A stretch of 64,000 bases of DNA, from NCBI RefSeq assembly GCF_042675665.1, contig NZ_JBHTJI010000001.1, positions 2,294,001-2,358,000 of the forward strand, in the 5' to 3' direction. Positions 35,377 to 44,354 of the stretch are shown here, piece after piece (the first letter of the stretch is position 1; each line of letters starts with the position of its first letter). This DNA is from Mariniflexile jejuense. GTDB lineage: Bacteria > Bacteroidota > Bacteroidia > Flavobacteriales > Flavobacteriaceae. The position numbers were made by a program, and so were the translations under genes. The notes below the pieces were generated by a model. That model was not told the origin of the DNA. It searched no databases and was given only the letters and a program-made list of their open reading frames with translations.

Positions 35377-38136
35377 ATGACAACATTTATTTTTGATGTT
35401 CTAAAAGACTTGCAAAAAAACAATGCAAACCTATCTGAACTTACCTTTATTTTACCTAGTAAACGGGCTGGACTTTTTTTAAAACATCAGCTAAGTAGCG
35501 TTGCTAAACAAACTATTTTTTCGCCTTCAATTATTAGTATTGAAGAATTTGTTGAAGAGTTGTCGCAACTAAAGTCAATTTCAAACACAGAGCTTCTTTT
35601 TCAGTTTTACAACACCTACCTTCAATTAACTAAAAAAGAAAATGCCGATACTTTTGAAGTGTTTTCTAAATGGGCACAAATTTTACTGCAAGACTTTAAT
35701 GAGATTGACAGATATCGCATTCCTCAAAAAAATATCTTTGAATATTTAAGCAATATTCAAGATTTAAAACATTGGTCGGTTGAAGGAAACCAAACTGATT
35801 TTGTTAAAAAATACTTAGCCTTTTGGAACAAATTACATTCATACTACACCCATTTTACAGAACACCTATTACATAACAACCTTGGTTACCAAGGTTTAAT
35901 TTATAGAGAAGCTGTTGAAAACTTAGAAGTTTACATTCAAAACAATAGCCAAAAACAGCATGTTTTTTTAGGTTTTAACGCCTTAAATACTTGCGAAGAA
36001 ACTATCATTCAAGAATTGCTTAAAAACAATTTAGCAAAAGTATATTGGGATATTGATGCACATTTTATAAACCATCCAAACCATGATGCGGCATTGTTTA
36101 CTAAGCATCATAAAGAAACTTGGTTATTTTATAAAAACAATCCTTTTAATTGGGTAACAAATTATTATTCAACTGAAAAAAATATTAAAACATTTGGCGT
36201 ACCTAAAAATATTGGTCAAGCAAAATATATTGGTTCTTTATTAAAAACCTTAAAACAAGAAAACCAAACCCTTCAAAACACTGCAGTTATTCTTGGTGAT
36301 GAAACCTTGCTAATTCCAGTACTTAATTCACTACCAGAAAATAGTGATGCTTTAAATATTACTATGGGTTTTCCGTTAAAATCAATTCCTTTAGCATCGT
36401 TGTTTGAAGCGTTGTTTCATCTGCATAAAAATCCATCAAACGCATTTTATTATAAAGAAGTGATAAATATTATTTCTCATCAATTTATAAGACCGTTGTT
36501 TTTTGTTGATGGTATTGATTATGCATCAAAACTAATTGAAACCATTGAAGACAACAACATTATTTATGTTACTGTTGAACGCTTAAATAAAATTGCTGAA
36601 AACTGTACTGCAGTTATAAATACCTTGTTTTTAAATTGGGATACAACTATTGAAAATGTACTAAAAAACTGTTCTAATTTAATAATAACCATTAAACAGC
36701 ATTTGGATGAAAACAAAACATCAAATTTACTTTCATTAGAATATTTATTCCGTTTTAACGAGTTGTTTAACGAGCTTTCTAGATTAAATTCTACATACCA
36801 ACACATAAAAGATGTTTCAACCTTATTTGGTATTTATAAAGAGTTATTAAGCTCGGAAACTTTAGATTTTCAAGGTGAACCATTACAAGGTTTGCAAATT
36901 ATGGGAATGTTAGAATCGCGTGTTTTAGATTTTGAAACGGTCATTATTTCGTCGGTTAATGAAGGTGTGCTTCCTTCTGGAAAAAGCAATAATTCATTCA
37001 TTCCTTTTGATGTGAAATTGGAAAACAACCTACCAACTTATAAAGAAAAAGATGCCGTTTACACCTATCACTTTTACAGACTTTTACAACGTGCTAAAAA
37101 CGTTTACATTCTTTATAACACAGAAGCAGATGTATTAACAGGTGGCGAAAAAAGCAGGTTTATAACCCAATTAGAAATAGAAGGCAAGCACAACATACAG
37201 CATCAAATTATAGTGCCAGAAGTTCCTGTTATAGAAACAACTTTAAATACGATTGAGAAAACCGAAAACCTTCAAAATGAGTTAATAAAACTTGCCGAAA
37301 AAGGGTTTTCACCTTCATCCTTAACATCTTATATTAGAAACCCTATAGATTTTTATTATCAGAAAGTATTAAAAATAAAAGAATACGACGATGTTGAAGA
37401 AACCGTTGCTGCTAACACTTTAGGAACCGTTGTTCACAATACGCTTGAAGATTTTTATAAACCACTAAAAGGTACATTTTTAACTGTTGAAAGTATTAAA
37501 AACCTAAAAAATCAAATTGAAGATACAGTAACCTATCACTTTAAAAAAGAATACAAAGAAGGCGATATTACAAAAGGCAAAAACCTTATTATTTTTGAAA
37601 TTGCAAAACGTTATGTGTCTAACTTTTTAGATTTGGAAATAGCTAATTTAAAAGCTGGAAACCAAATAAAAATATTAGAAATTGAAGCAAATAGCGAAGT
37701 TATTATAGAAATTCCCGAATTAAATTTTCCTGTAAAACTAGTTGGAAAAGTTGATCGTGTTGATGAGTATAACGGTATAACCCGCATTATTGATTACAAA
37801 ACCGGGCGCGTAGACCAAAATCTTGTTGAAATTGTAAATTGGGAAGATATTACAACCGATTATAAAAAGTATAGTAAAAGTTTTCAAGTACTTACTTATG
37901 CACTAATAATGCAACTTCAAGGTGATATAAAACTTCCCATAGAAGCTGGTATTATTTCATTTAAAAACCTAAGCGCAGGGTTTTTAAATTTCGCTAAAAA
38001 AGATAAAGCTGGAGCTTATGCTAAAAAAGACACCTTAATTACTCAAGATACTATTGATAATTTTACAGTTGAGTTAAAGCAACTTATTCTAGAAATTTGT
38101 AATCCTAACATCCCATTTACTGAAAAAGAAGTTTAA
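35377..38136 (+). CDS. AddB-like PD-(D/E)XK nuclease/inactivated helicase
   Basis: This 919-residue protein begins FIFDVLKDLQ, and TFILPSKRAGLF replaces a Walker A motif, as in AddB-type inactive helicase subunits. A UvrD-like core contains EPLQGLQIMGMLESRVLDFE and SSVNEGVLPSG. The C-terminal nuclease has RIIDYKTGRVDQ. The region corresponding to the AddB iron-sulfur cluster reads SYIRNPIDFYYQKVL and lacks the usual Cys, so no cluster is expected. It probably pairs with the AddA-like protein upstream in double-strand break processing. The next gene begins immediately after its stop. Confidence 0.87.
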   Translation: MTTFIFDVLKDLQKNNANLSELTFILPSKRAGLFLKHQLSSVAKQTIFSPSIISIEEFVEELSQLKSISNTELLFQFYNTYLQLTKKENADTFEVFSKWAQILLQDFNEIDRYRIPQKNIFEYLSNIQDLKHWSVEGNQTDFVKKYLAFWNKLHSYYTHFTEHLLHNNLGYQGLIYREAVENLEVYIQNNSQKQHVFLGFNALNTCEETIIQELLKNNLAKVYWDIDAHFINHPNHDAALFTKHHKETWLFYKNNPFNWVTNYYSTEKNIKTFGVPKNIGQAKYIGSLLKTLKQENQTLQNTAVILGDETLLIPVLNSLPENSDALNITMGFPLKSIPLASLFEALFHLHKNPSNAFYYKEVINIISHQFIRPLFFVDGIDYASKLIETIEDNNIIYVTVERLNKIAENCTAVINTLFLNWDTTIENVLKNCSNLIITIKQHLDENKTSNLLSLEYLFRFNELFNELSRLNSTYQHIKDVSTLFGIYKELLSSETLDFQGEPLQGLQIMGMLESRVLDFETVIISSVNEGVLPSGKSNNSFIPFDVKLENNLPTYKEKDAVYTYHFYRLLQRAKNVYILYNTEADVLTGGEKSRFITQLEIEGKHNIQHQIIVPEVPVIETTLNTIEKTENLQNELIKLAEKGFSPSSLTSYIRNPIDFYYQKVLKIKEYDDVEETVAANTLGTVVHNTLEDFYKPLKGTFLTVESIKNLKNQIEDTVTYHFKKEYKEGDITKGKNLIIFEIAKRYVSNFLDLEIANLKAGNQIKILEIEANSEVIIEIPELNFPVKLVGKVDRVDEYNGITRIIDYKTGRVDQNLVEIVNWEDITTDYKKYSKSFQVLTYALIMQLQGDIKLPIEAGIISFKNLSAGFLNFAKKDKAGAYAKKDTLITQDTIDNFTVELKQLILEICNPNIPFTEKEV

Positions 38137-38979
38137 ATGATAACGCAAAAACATACCGTAATTAATGGAATCCATGAAAAACCAATTTTAATTGATGCCA
38201 CTTTTGTTTCAAATAAAATAAACATGCCTGTTATAATTTTTTGTCATGGTTACAAAGGCTTTAAAGATTGGGGTTCATGGAATGTTATGGCAAAAACCTT
38301 TGCAGAAGCTGGATTTTATTTCATAAAATTCAACTTCTCTCATAATGGTGGTACTTTGGAACAACCTATAGATTTTCCAGATTTGGAAGCCTTTGGAAAT
38401 AACAATTACACCAAAGAATTAGATGACTTAAAAACTGTTATTGATTGGATTTTTAATACCGAAGAAATAAAAAGCATAGCAAATATTAATGACCTTGCAC
38501 TAATTGGGCATAGTAGAGGCGGCGGAATTGTAGCTATTAAAGCAGAAGAAGATACCCGAATTACAAAACTAATTAGTTTAGCAAGTGTTTCCAATTTTGG
38601 TAACAGAATGGGAACAAAACAAGAGATTGAACTTTGGAAAAAAACAGGCGTAAAACATGTTTTAAATGGCAGAACCAAACAGCAAATGCCACATTATTAC
38701 CAATTTTATGAAGATTTTATAGCTAATGAAAAGCGATTAACTATTAAACGAGCAGTTTCAAATTTAAAAATTCCTCACTTAATACTTCACGGAAATCAAG
38801 ATGATAGTGTTTTGTTGGATGAAGCAAATTTACTTCATAATTGGAATCCTAAAAGTCAATTGGAAATTATTGATGGTGCTAACCATGTATTTGGAGCAAA
38901 TCATCCTTGGAAAAAAGATTCATTACCAGAAAGCCTAAATGAGGTTGTTAAAAAATCCATTAAATTTTTAATGTTTTAA
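38137..38979 (+). CDS. Alpha/beta hydrolase
   Basis: This 280-residue protein has the hydrolase pattern IIFCHGYKGFKDWG (oxyanion region), ALIGHSRGGGI (nucleophile Ser), HGNQDDSVL (Asp) and DGANHVFGANH (His). It is cytoplasmic, with no signal peptide, and the substrate is unknown. Dienelactone-hydrolase and acyl-peptidase-like esterases are nearest in pattern. The ATG follows the AddB-like stop with no gap, so the two are co-transcribed. Confidence 0.87.
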   Translation: MITQKHTVINGIHEKPILIDATFVSNKINMPVIIFCHGYKGFKDWGSWNVMAKTFAEAGFYFIKFNFSHNGGTLEQPIDFPDLEAFGNNNYTKELDDLKTVIDWIFNTEEIKSIANINDLALIGHSRGGGIVAIKAEEDTRITKLISLASVSNFGNRMGTKQEIELWKKTGVKHVLNGRTKQQMPHYYQFYEDFIANEKRLTIKRAVSNLKIPHLILHGNQDDSVLLDEANLLHNWNPKSQLEIIDGANHVFGANHPWKKDSLPESLNEVVKKSIKFLMF

Positions 38980-39038
38980 AAAAGCTAAATTTTCATATAA
39001 AATAAAATACACACAAACTGTTTTTTTTTGTACTTTAC

Positions 39039-39057
39039 AAGTGTAATTAAAACACTT
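39039..39057. promoter_or_regulatory. PUL operator copy a, before the GH97 gene
   Basis: AAGTGT-AATTAAA-ACACTT is a 19-bp palindrome with a 7-base AT core, ending 2 bases before the GH97 ATG. A TTG and T-run at 39021-39030 lie just upstream, so a bound protein would cover the start of transcription or translation. It is one of five copies in the locus. Confidence 0.65.
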
Positions 39058-39059
39058 AT

Positions 39060-40979
39060 ATGAAAAATATATTTACACTATTCTTTTTTAGCCTTTTTTT
39101 AGTTTCTTGTAATGCTCAAAAGGCTATTTCAATTTTTGAAAATCCAACAAAAACCATCAAGTTAGAATTCAAATTAAGCACAGATAATACACCAACTTAC
39201 AAAATTTCCCATAATAACGATATAGTAATTGATTCTTCAAATCTGGGTGTTTTAAGGGAAGATGCTAACTTTTTCAATAATTTAAAACTGGTAAAGGTTT
39301 CTAAGCCAAAATTGGTTACAGATAACTATTCTATGCTTCAAGGAAAGCAGAAAAACATAAAGTATTCAGCTAATGAATATATTGTAAAGCTTCAAAATAG
39401 TAAAGGAAACTTAATGGATATTATCTTTAGATTATCGGATGATGGTGTTGCGTTTCGTTATTACTTCCCTGAAACCACTTCAGAAATTAAAAAAATAACT
39501 GAAGAAAAAACCACTTATAATTTTTCTGCTGAAACTAAAGCGTGGTTACAACCCATGTCTAAAGCAAAAACAGGTTGGGAAAGTACAAACCCTTCCTATG
39601 AAGAGCATTATCAAATGGGCATTCCTGCAAACTCAAAATCGCCAATAGGTGAAGGTTGGGTATATCCTGCGTTATTTAACAGCAATAATACGTGGGTTTT
39701 AATTTCAGAAACTACTTTAAATGAAAATTATTGCGGTAGCCGATTAATGTATAATACTGATGCAAATGCCATACAAGTTACATTTCCTCAAAGCGAAGAA
39801 ATTTTTCCTGATGGTGCATTAAATCCTGAATCTAAATTACCTTGGTTTTCGCCTTGGCGTATTATAACCATCGGTTCTTTAAAAACCATTACCGAAAGTA
39901 CGTTAGGTACCGATTTAGCTGAAAAAGCTATTGATTTAGATCCTTCGTTCATAAAAAGTGGTTTAGCCTCTTGGAGTTGGGTATTACTGAAAGATGAATT
40001 TACCAACTACGAAACATCTATGAAATTTATAGATTATGCCTCTGAAATGAATTGGCCATATTGCCTTATTGATGCCGATTGGGACACAAGAATTGGTGAT
40101 GAAAAAATAAAACAATTAGCAGATTATGCCGAAACTAAAAATGTAAAATTGCTGCTTTGGTACAACTCATCAGGCTCATGGAATACAACACCTTACCACC
40201 CAAAAGATAAATTATTAACACATAATGATAGAGTTGAAACGTTTTCTAAACTAAATCAATTAGGTATTGCAGGTATAAAAGTAGATTTTTTTGGAGGCGA
40301 CGGGCAATCTATGATTGCCTATTACCACGCCATTTTAAAAGATGCTGCAACGTATAAACTATTAGTAAACTTTCATGGTGCAACGCTTCCTAGAGGTTGG
40401 CAACGTACCTATCCGCATTTATTAACTACCGAAGCTATTAAGGGTGAAGAGTTTATTACTTTCTTTCAAGAAAATGCCGATTTACAACCTAGCCATTGTA
40501 CCATGTTACCTTTTACACGCAATGTTTTTGATCCAATGGATTTTACACCCATGGTTTTAGATGCCATTCCTAACATTACAAGAAAAACCACACCAACTTT
40601 TGAATTGGCACTTCCTATACTGTTTCTATCAGGTATTCAACACATGGCAGAAACACCAGATGGTATGGCTAAACAACCACAATTTATAATTGATTATCTA
40701 AAAGATATTCCAACAAATTGGGACGAATCTAGATTTGTTTATGGTTTTCCTGGAAAAGATGTCGTGATGGCTAGAAAGAAAAATAACACGTGGTTTGTGG
40801 TTGGTATTAATGGTGAAAACACCGAAAAAACAGTTGTTCTTAATTTATCTTTTATAAACCAAAAGAACGGTTTTATTATTACAGATAGTGCTAATGGCTT
40901 TTTAAAAAACCCGATAAATACTTCTGAAAATGTTACAGTTACAATGAAAGCACATGGTGGTTTTGTAATGAAGTATTAA
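39060..40979 (+). CDS. GH97 glycoside hydrolase, retaining type (alpha-galactosidase / beta-L-arabinopyranosidase-like)
   Basis: This 639-residue lipoprotein (signal ending LVSC-NAQ) has a GH97 N-terminal beta domain and a catalytic barrel. Asp409 in GIKVDFFGGDG sits where retaining GH97 enzymes have the nucleophile, which inverting SusB-type alpha-glucosidases lack. Glu458 and Glu463/464 (TTEAIKGEE) are candidate acid/base residues. Retaining GH97 members include alpha-galactosidases and a beta-L-arabinopyranosidase. In this arabinan locus the second activity is plausible. No charged surface-export signal follows the Cys, so it is probably periplasmic. It is convergent with galM and preceded by operator copy a. 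Confidence 0.87.
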   Translation: MKNIFTLFFFSLFLVSCNAQKAISIFENPTKTIKLEFKLSTDNTPTYKISHNNDIVIDSSNLGVLREDANFFNNLKLVKVSKPKLVTDNYSMLQGKQKNIKYSANEYIVKLQNSKGNLMDIIFRLSDDGVAFRYYFPETTSEIKKITEEKTTYNFSAETKAWLQPMSKAKTGWESTNPSYEEHYQMGIPANSKSPIGEGWVYPALFNSNNTWVLISETTLNENYCGSRLMYNTDANAIQVTFPQSEEIFPDGALNPESKLPWFSPWRIITIGSLKTITESTLGTDLAEKAIDLDPSFIKSGLASWSWVLLKDEFTNYETSMKFIDYASEMNWPYCLIDADWDTRIGDEKIKQLADYAETKNVKLLLWYNSSGSWNTTPYHPKDKLLTHNDRVETFSKLNQLGIAGIKVDFFGGDGQSMIAYYHAILKDAATYKLLVNFHGATLPRGWQRTYPHLLTTEAIKGEEFITFFQENADLQPSHCTMLPFTRNVFDPMDFTPMVLDAIPNITRKTTPTFELALPILFLSGIQHMAETPDGMAKQPQFIIDYLKDIPTNWDESRFVYGFPGKDVVMARKKNNTWFVVGINGENTEKTVVLNLSFINQKNGFIITDSANGFLKNPINTSENVTVTMKAHGGFVMKY

Positions 40980-40990
40980 ATACAATAAAA

Positions 40991-41023
40991 AAAACCAGCA
41001 ATGTTAATATTACTGGTTTTTTT
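40991..41023. terminator. Bidirectional terminator between GH97 and galM
   Basis: AAAACCAG (40991-40998) and CTGGTTTT (41013-41020) form the stem. It is flanked by an A-run on the left and Ts on the right. Confidence 0.87.
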
Positions 41024-41042
41024 ATGTATGTGTATTATAAGT

Positions 41043-42221
41043 TTACTTTACTGAAAACTTGAATGATGTTTTAGATTTATAAGTTTCACTTGGACTTAAA
41101 ACTACTGACGGAAACGCTTTTTGGTTAGGCGAATCTGGGTAGTGTTGCGTTTCTAAACAAAAACCTGTTCTGTGTGCATACGTTCCTCCTTGTTTATTTG
41201 GTAATGTGCCATCTAAAAAGTTACCTGTGTATAGTTGAATTCCTGGTTCATCAGAAAAAATTTCAAGTAATCTGCCACTTTCTTTTTCGTATGCAGAAGC
41301 TGCAAGTCTTACACCTTTATTTTGGTTATTTAACACCCAACAATGGTCGTAACCTAAACCTCTTGCTAATTGTTCGTTTTTAACACCAATATCTTTTCCT
41401 ATGGCTTTAGCTATTCTAAAATCGAATGGCGTATTGGTTACATCTGTAAGTTCGCCTGTTGGTATTAAAGTAGCATCAACTGGCACAAGCTTATCTGCAT
41501 TTATTGTAATTTCATGATCTAAAATAGTTTTAGAAAAATCGGCAGATAAATTAAAATAAGAATGTTGTGTTAAGTTAACTATGGTTTTTTTATCGGTTGT
41601 TGCCTCATAATCAACCAACAATTCATTATCGTTTGTAAGTGTATATGTTACTGTGGTTTTTAAATTTCCTGGGTAACCCTCTTCTAAATCTTTACTTAAA
41701 TAAGTAAGAACGATAGATGCTGTGCTATCTGTTGAAACTTCATTTGCTGTCCAAACTACTTTATCAAATCCTTTTACACCACCGTGTAAGTGGTTAGAAC
41801 CATCGTTTGTTGCTAAGTTATATTCAACACCATCAATTGAAAACTTACCTTTTGCAATTCTATTACCATATCTGCCAATTAGTGCTCCAAAATAAGGTGT
41901 TGCTTTTTCATATTCCGCTAAGGTATTATAACCTAAAACAATATCTTGGTAGTTGTTATTTTTGTCTGGCGCAGTCCATTTTGTAATGATGCCTCCGTAG
42001 GTTATAATGTCTATTTCCATACCTTTTTCATTCTTCAAAGTGTATTTATCTACAGCAATACTATCGGCTGTTGTACCATACGCTTCTTTTGAAATAGTTA
42101 CTAAATTTTCTTTTTGAGGCACAACCTCAACGTCTTTCTTTTTATCGCTTTTACATTGAACACTTAAAAAAGCAATGGTTACAACCGAAAGCACGTAGAT
42201 ACTTTTTTTAAATCTATTCAT
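41043..42221 (-). CDS. galM: Aldose 1-epimerase (galactose mutarotase family) lipoprotein
   Basis: This 392-residue protein has a lipoprotein signal (SVVTIAFLSVQC-KSDKKKD) and a complete mutarotase fold. Catalytic residues are His in LTQHSYFNLS and Glu in FCLETQHYPDSPNQ, with NRIAKGKFSIDG and HLHGG also conserved. It interconverts alpha and beta anomers of free sugars (here probably arabinose or galactose) in the periplasm, which speeds uptake. It has its own operator (copy b) and a TTAATTTG box, so it is transcribed apart from the GH genes upstream. Confidence 0.93.
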   Translation of the reverse strand: MNRFKKSIYVLSVVTIAFLSVQCKSDKKKDVEVVPQKENLVTISKEAYGTTADSIAVDKYTLKNEKGMEIDIITYGGIITKWTAPDKNNNYQDIVLGYNTLAEYEKATPYFGALIGRYGNRIAKGKFSIDGVEYNLATNDGSNHLHGGVKGFDKVVWTANEVSTDSTASIVLTYLSKDLEEGYPGNLKTTVTYTLTNDNELLVDYEATTDKKTIVNLTQHSYFNLSADFSKTILDHEITINADKLVPVDATLIPTGELTDVTNTPFDFRIAKAIGKDIGVKNEQLARGLGYDHCWVLNNQNKGVRLAASAYEKESGRLLEIFSDEPGIQLYTGNFLDGTLPNKQGGTYAHRTGFCLETQHYPDSPNQKAFPSVVLSPSETYKSKTSFKFSVK

Positions 42222-42241
42222 AATTTTATTTAGTTGGTTTT

Positions 42242-42249
42242 CAAATTAA
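42242..42249 (-). promoter_or_regulatory. Predicted -7 box of galM
   Basis: TTAATTTG on the minus strand differs from TAnnTTTG at one base. It is identical to the box upstream of the GH51-led operon. A palindrome TAACAA-N5-TTGTTA (42252-42268) lies just upstream, between this box and the -33 region. Confidence 0.45.
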
Positions 42250-42277
42250 TATAACAACATTTTTGTTAAACTTTAAT

Positions 42278-42296
42278 TCGTGTAATTATAACACTT
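42278..42296. promoter_or_regulatory. PUL operator copy b, upstream of galM
   Basis: TCGTGT-AATTATA-ACACTT has the right half and 7-base spacing exactly as in the other copies. The left half is degenerate in two outer bases. It lies about 28 bp upstream of the galM -7 box, a position compatible with activation. Confidence 0.6.
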
Positions 42297-42335
42297 ATTA
42301 ATTGCAATGCTAAATGTATTAAAAAAATACCGACA

Positions 42336-44327
42336 TTAAATTAATTTTAACTTTAAAATTGTAAAGCTATTAGGTTGTAAACTTACAGAAGCTCTTTTTC
42401 CTTTCAATTTGAAATCAGCTTTTTTAGGGCTAATTTTATTTGGTGTTTCAAATGAATTTTCATCTGTTAAATTTTCACTAGTTAATATAATAATTGTTCC
42501 TTTTGAGCTTACTTTTTTGCCTAATAAATTCACAACAACGTCTTGAGTTTTAGCCGATGTATTTACAAGTTTAATAATAACTGTTTTATTTTTTATGTCT
42601 TTTGATGCTGTGGCGTACAAATCATTTTGCCCTGTTACATCAATTCCTTTATTAGTGATAGATAATAAATCTGTACCTTTATTTGTAGCGTATAATTTTT
42701 GAACTTCATAATTTGCTGTACCATAAACATCCAAATTGTTAAACCAAATCATATCTGGTGTCCATTGCCAACCTTCAGCATGTGCCATAAGTGGTGCGTA
42801 TGATGTTAAATGAACCACTTCTGCATTACGCTCTAAACCGGTAATGAAAGCTGCTTCAGACAAAGCACATTCCCACGTATTTTTGTTTTTTGGACTTGCA
42901 ATTGCTACACTTTGTGCGGCATATTCGCCTGCAAATATTTTTGGGCCTTTTCTATCATATGCATCATAGCGTGTTGCGTTGTCTTTAAACCACTGTGGAC
43001 TTTTATAATAATGCTCATCTACAATTTCAGCATTTAATTTTTTTAGTTCTTCCCAACCATATTCAAAATAATCGCCTTCAGGAAATGGACCACTTCCAGA
43101 AACAATAATCATGTTTGGGTATTTGCTTTTAATAGCTTTTTCAAACACTTTATAACGCTCAATATATGCTGAACCCCATTGCTCGTTACCTACGCCAATG
43201 TATTTTAAATTAAATGGTTTTGGATGCCCCATATCGGCTCTTAATTTCCCCCAATGTGTAGTTATATCACCATTTGCAAATTCAATTAAATCTAAAGCAT
43301 CTTGTACGTAAGGGTCTAACTCTTCTAAAGGTACTAACTCGCCTGTATTAAACTGGCAAGCCATTCCACAACTTAAAATTGGTAATGCCTCTGCGCCTAT
43401 ATCTTCTGATAATAAAAAATATTCAAAAAAGCCTAAGCCAAATGTTTGAAAATAATCGGGAGTTAATTTATGGTCAAACTCTGTGTTCCATCTGTTTATT
43501 AAAATTTCTCTGTCTTCAACTGCGCCAACCGTTTTTTTCCATTGGTAGCGTTGTTCTAAAGTTCTACCTTCTACAATACATCCACCTGGAAAACGTAAAA
43601 ATCCTGGTTTCATATCGTACAATAATTGAACAATATCTTTGCGTAAACCATTTTTTCTTCCTTGCCAAGTATCAACAGGAAATAATGAAATCATATCCAA
43701 ATCAATATCGCCTGTTCCTTCAAAAGTGATTTTTATTTTTGCTTTTGCTTCGGTTTTTGTTGCTGATATTTGAACAGTGTAATCCTTCCAATCTGCAGTT
43801 GTTGGTGCTATTTTGGTTTCACCTAAAACATTTCCGCTTTCATCTATAAACTGAAAAATGATAGTTTTAATGTTGCCACTTGGTTTTGCTGCTGAAACAT
43901 ATAAATTGTAAGCAGCATCTTTTTTAATACCCATACCACGGAAACCTTCATTTATAAGTTGATACCCTGCATCATTATTTACTTTGATTCTGCAATAGGT
44001 GGTATTGGTTGGGTTTCCAGTATATTTTATTGCGGTAGCAATACCAGAATTAGAATTTAATGAATGACGATCACTTTTAGGTTGCAGCCATCCCATAAAC
44101 GGATTGTCAAACTCAAACGATCTGTTTTTAATCATTTCGGCATACAAACCACCATCGGCAGCAAAATTAATATCTTCAAAAAAGATACCATACATGGTTG
44201 GTTGTATAGGTGCTATGGTTTTGCTTAAATTAACCGAAAGTTCTTGTTGTGCTACACTAGTATTTACCAGTAAAACGGTAATTAAAAAGGCAAATAAGCC
44301 TTGCTTAGTTAAGGTTTTTAATTTCAT
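42336..44327 (-). CDS. GH51 alpha-L-arabinofuranosidase with N-terminal carbohydrate-binding domain
   Basis: This 663-residue protein has a signal peptide (about residues 1-26). A beta-sandwich of CBM4/9 type (about 60-210) is inserted before the catalytic barrel, and a C-terminal beta domain follows. The acid/base Glu382 lies in GVGNEQWG and the nucleophile Glu468 in FAGEYAAQS. It removes alpha-L-arabinofuranosyl side residues from arabinan or arabinoxylan in the periplasm. It is last of the GH series and 27 bp after the GH127 gene. The added binding domain separates it from the simpler GH51 at 50451. Confidence 0.92.
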   Translation of the reverse strand: MKLKTLTKQGLFAFLITVLLVNTSVAQQELSVNLSKTIAPIQPTMYGIFFEDINFAADGGLYAEMIKNRSFEFDNPFMGWLQPKSDRHSLNSNSGIATAIKYTGNPTNTTYCRIKVNNDAGYQLINEGFRGMGIKKDAAYNLYVSAAKPSGNIKTIIFQFIDESGNVLGETKIAPTTADWKDYTVQISATKTEAKAKIKITFEGTGDIDLDMISLFPVDTWQGRKNGLRKDIVQLLYDMKPGFLRFPGGCIVEGRTLEQRYQWKKTVGAVEDREILINRWNTEFDHKLTPDYFQTFGLGFFEYFLLSEDIGAEALPILSCGMACQFNTGELVPLEELDPYVQDALDLIEFANGDITTHWGKLRADMGHPKPFNLKYIGVGNEQWGSAYIERYKVFEKAIKSKYPNMIIVSGSGPFPEGDYFEYGWEELKKLNAEIVDEHYYKSPQWFKDNATRYDAYDRKGPKIFAGEYAAQSVAIASPKNKNTWECALSEAAFITGLERNAEVVHLTSYAPLMAHAEGWQWTPDMIWFNNLDVYGTANYEVQKLYATNKGTDLLSITNKGIDVTGQNDLYATASKDIKNKTVIIKLVNTSAKTQDVVVNLLGKKVSSKGTIIILTSENLTDENSFETPNKISPKKADFKLKGKRASVSLQPNSFTILKLKLI

Positions 44328-44354
44328 TTTTATTAGTTTAGTTTATATTTTATT

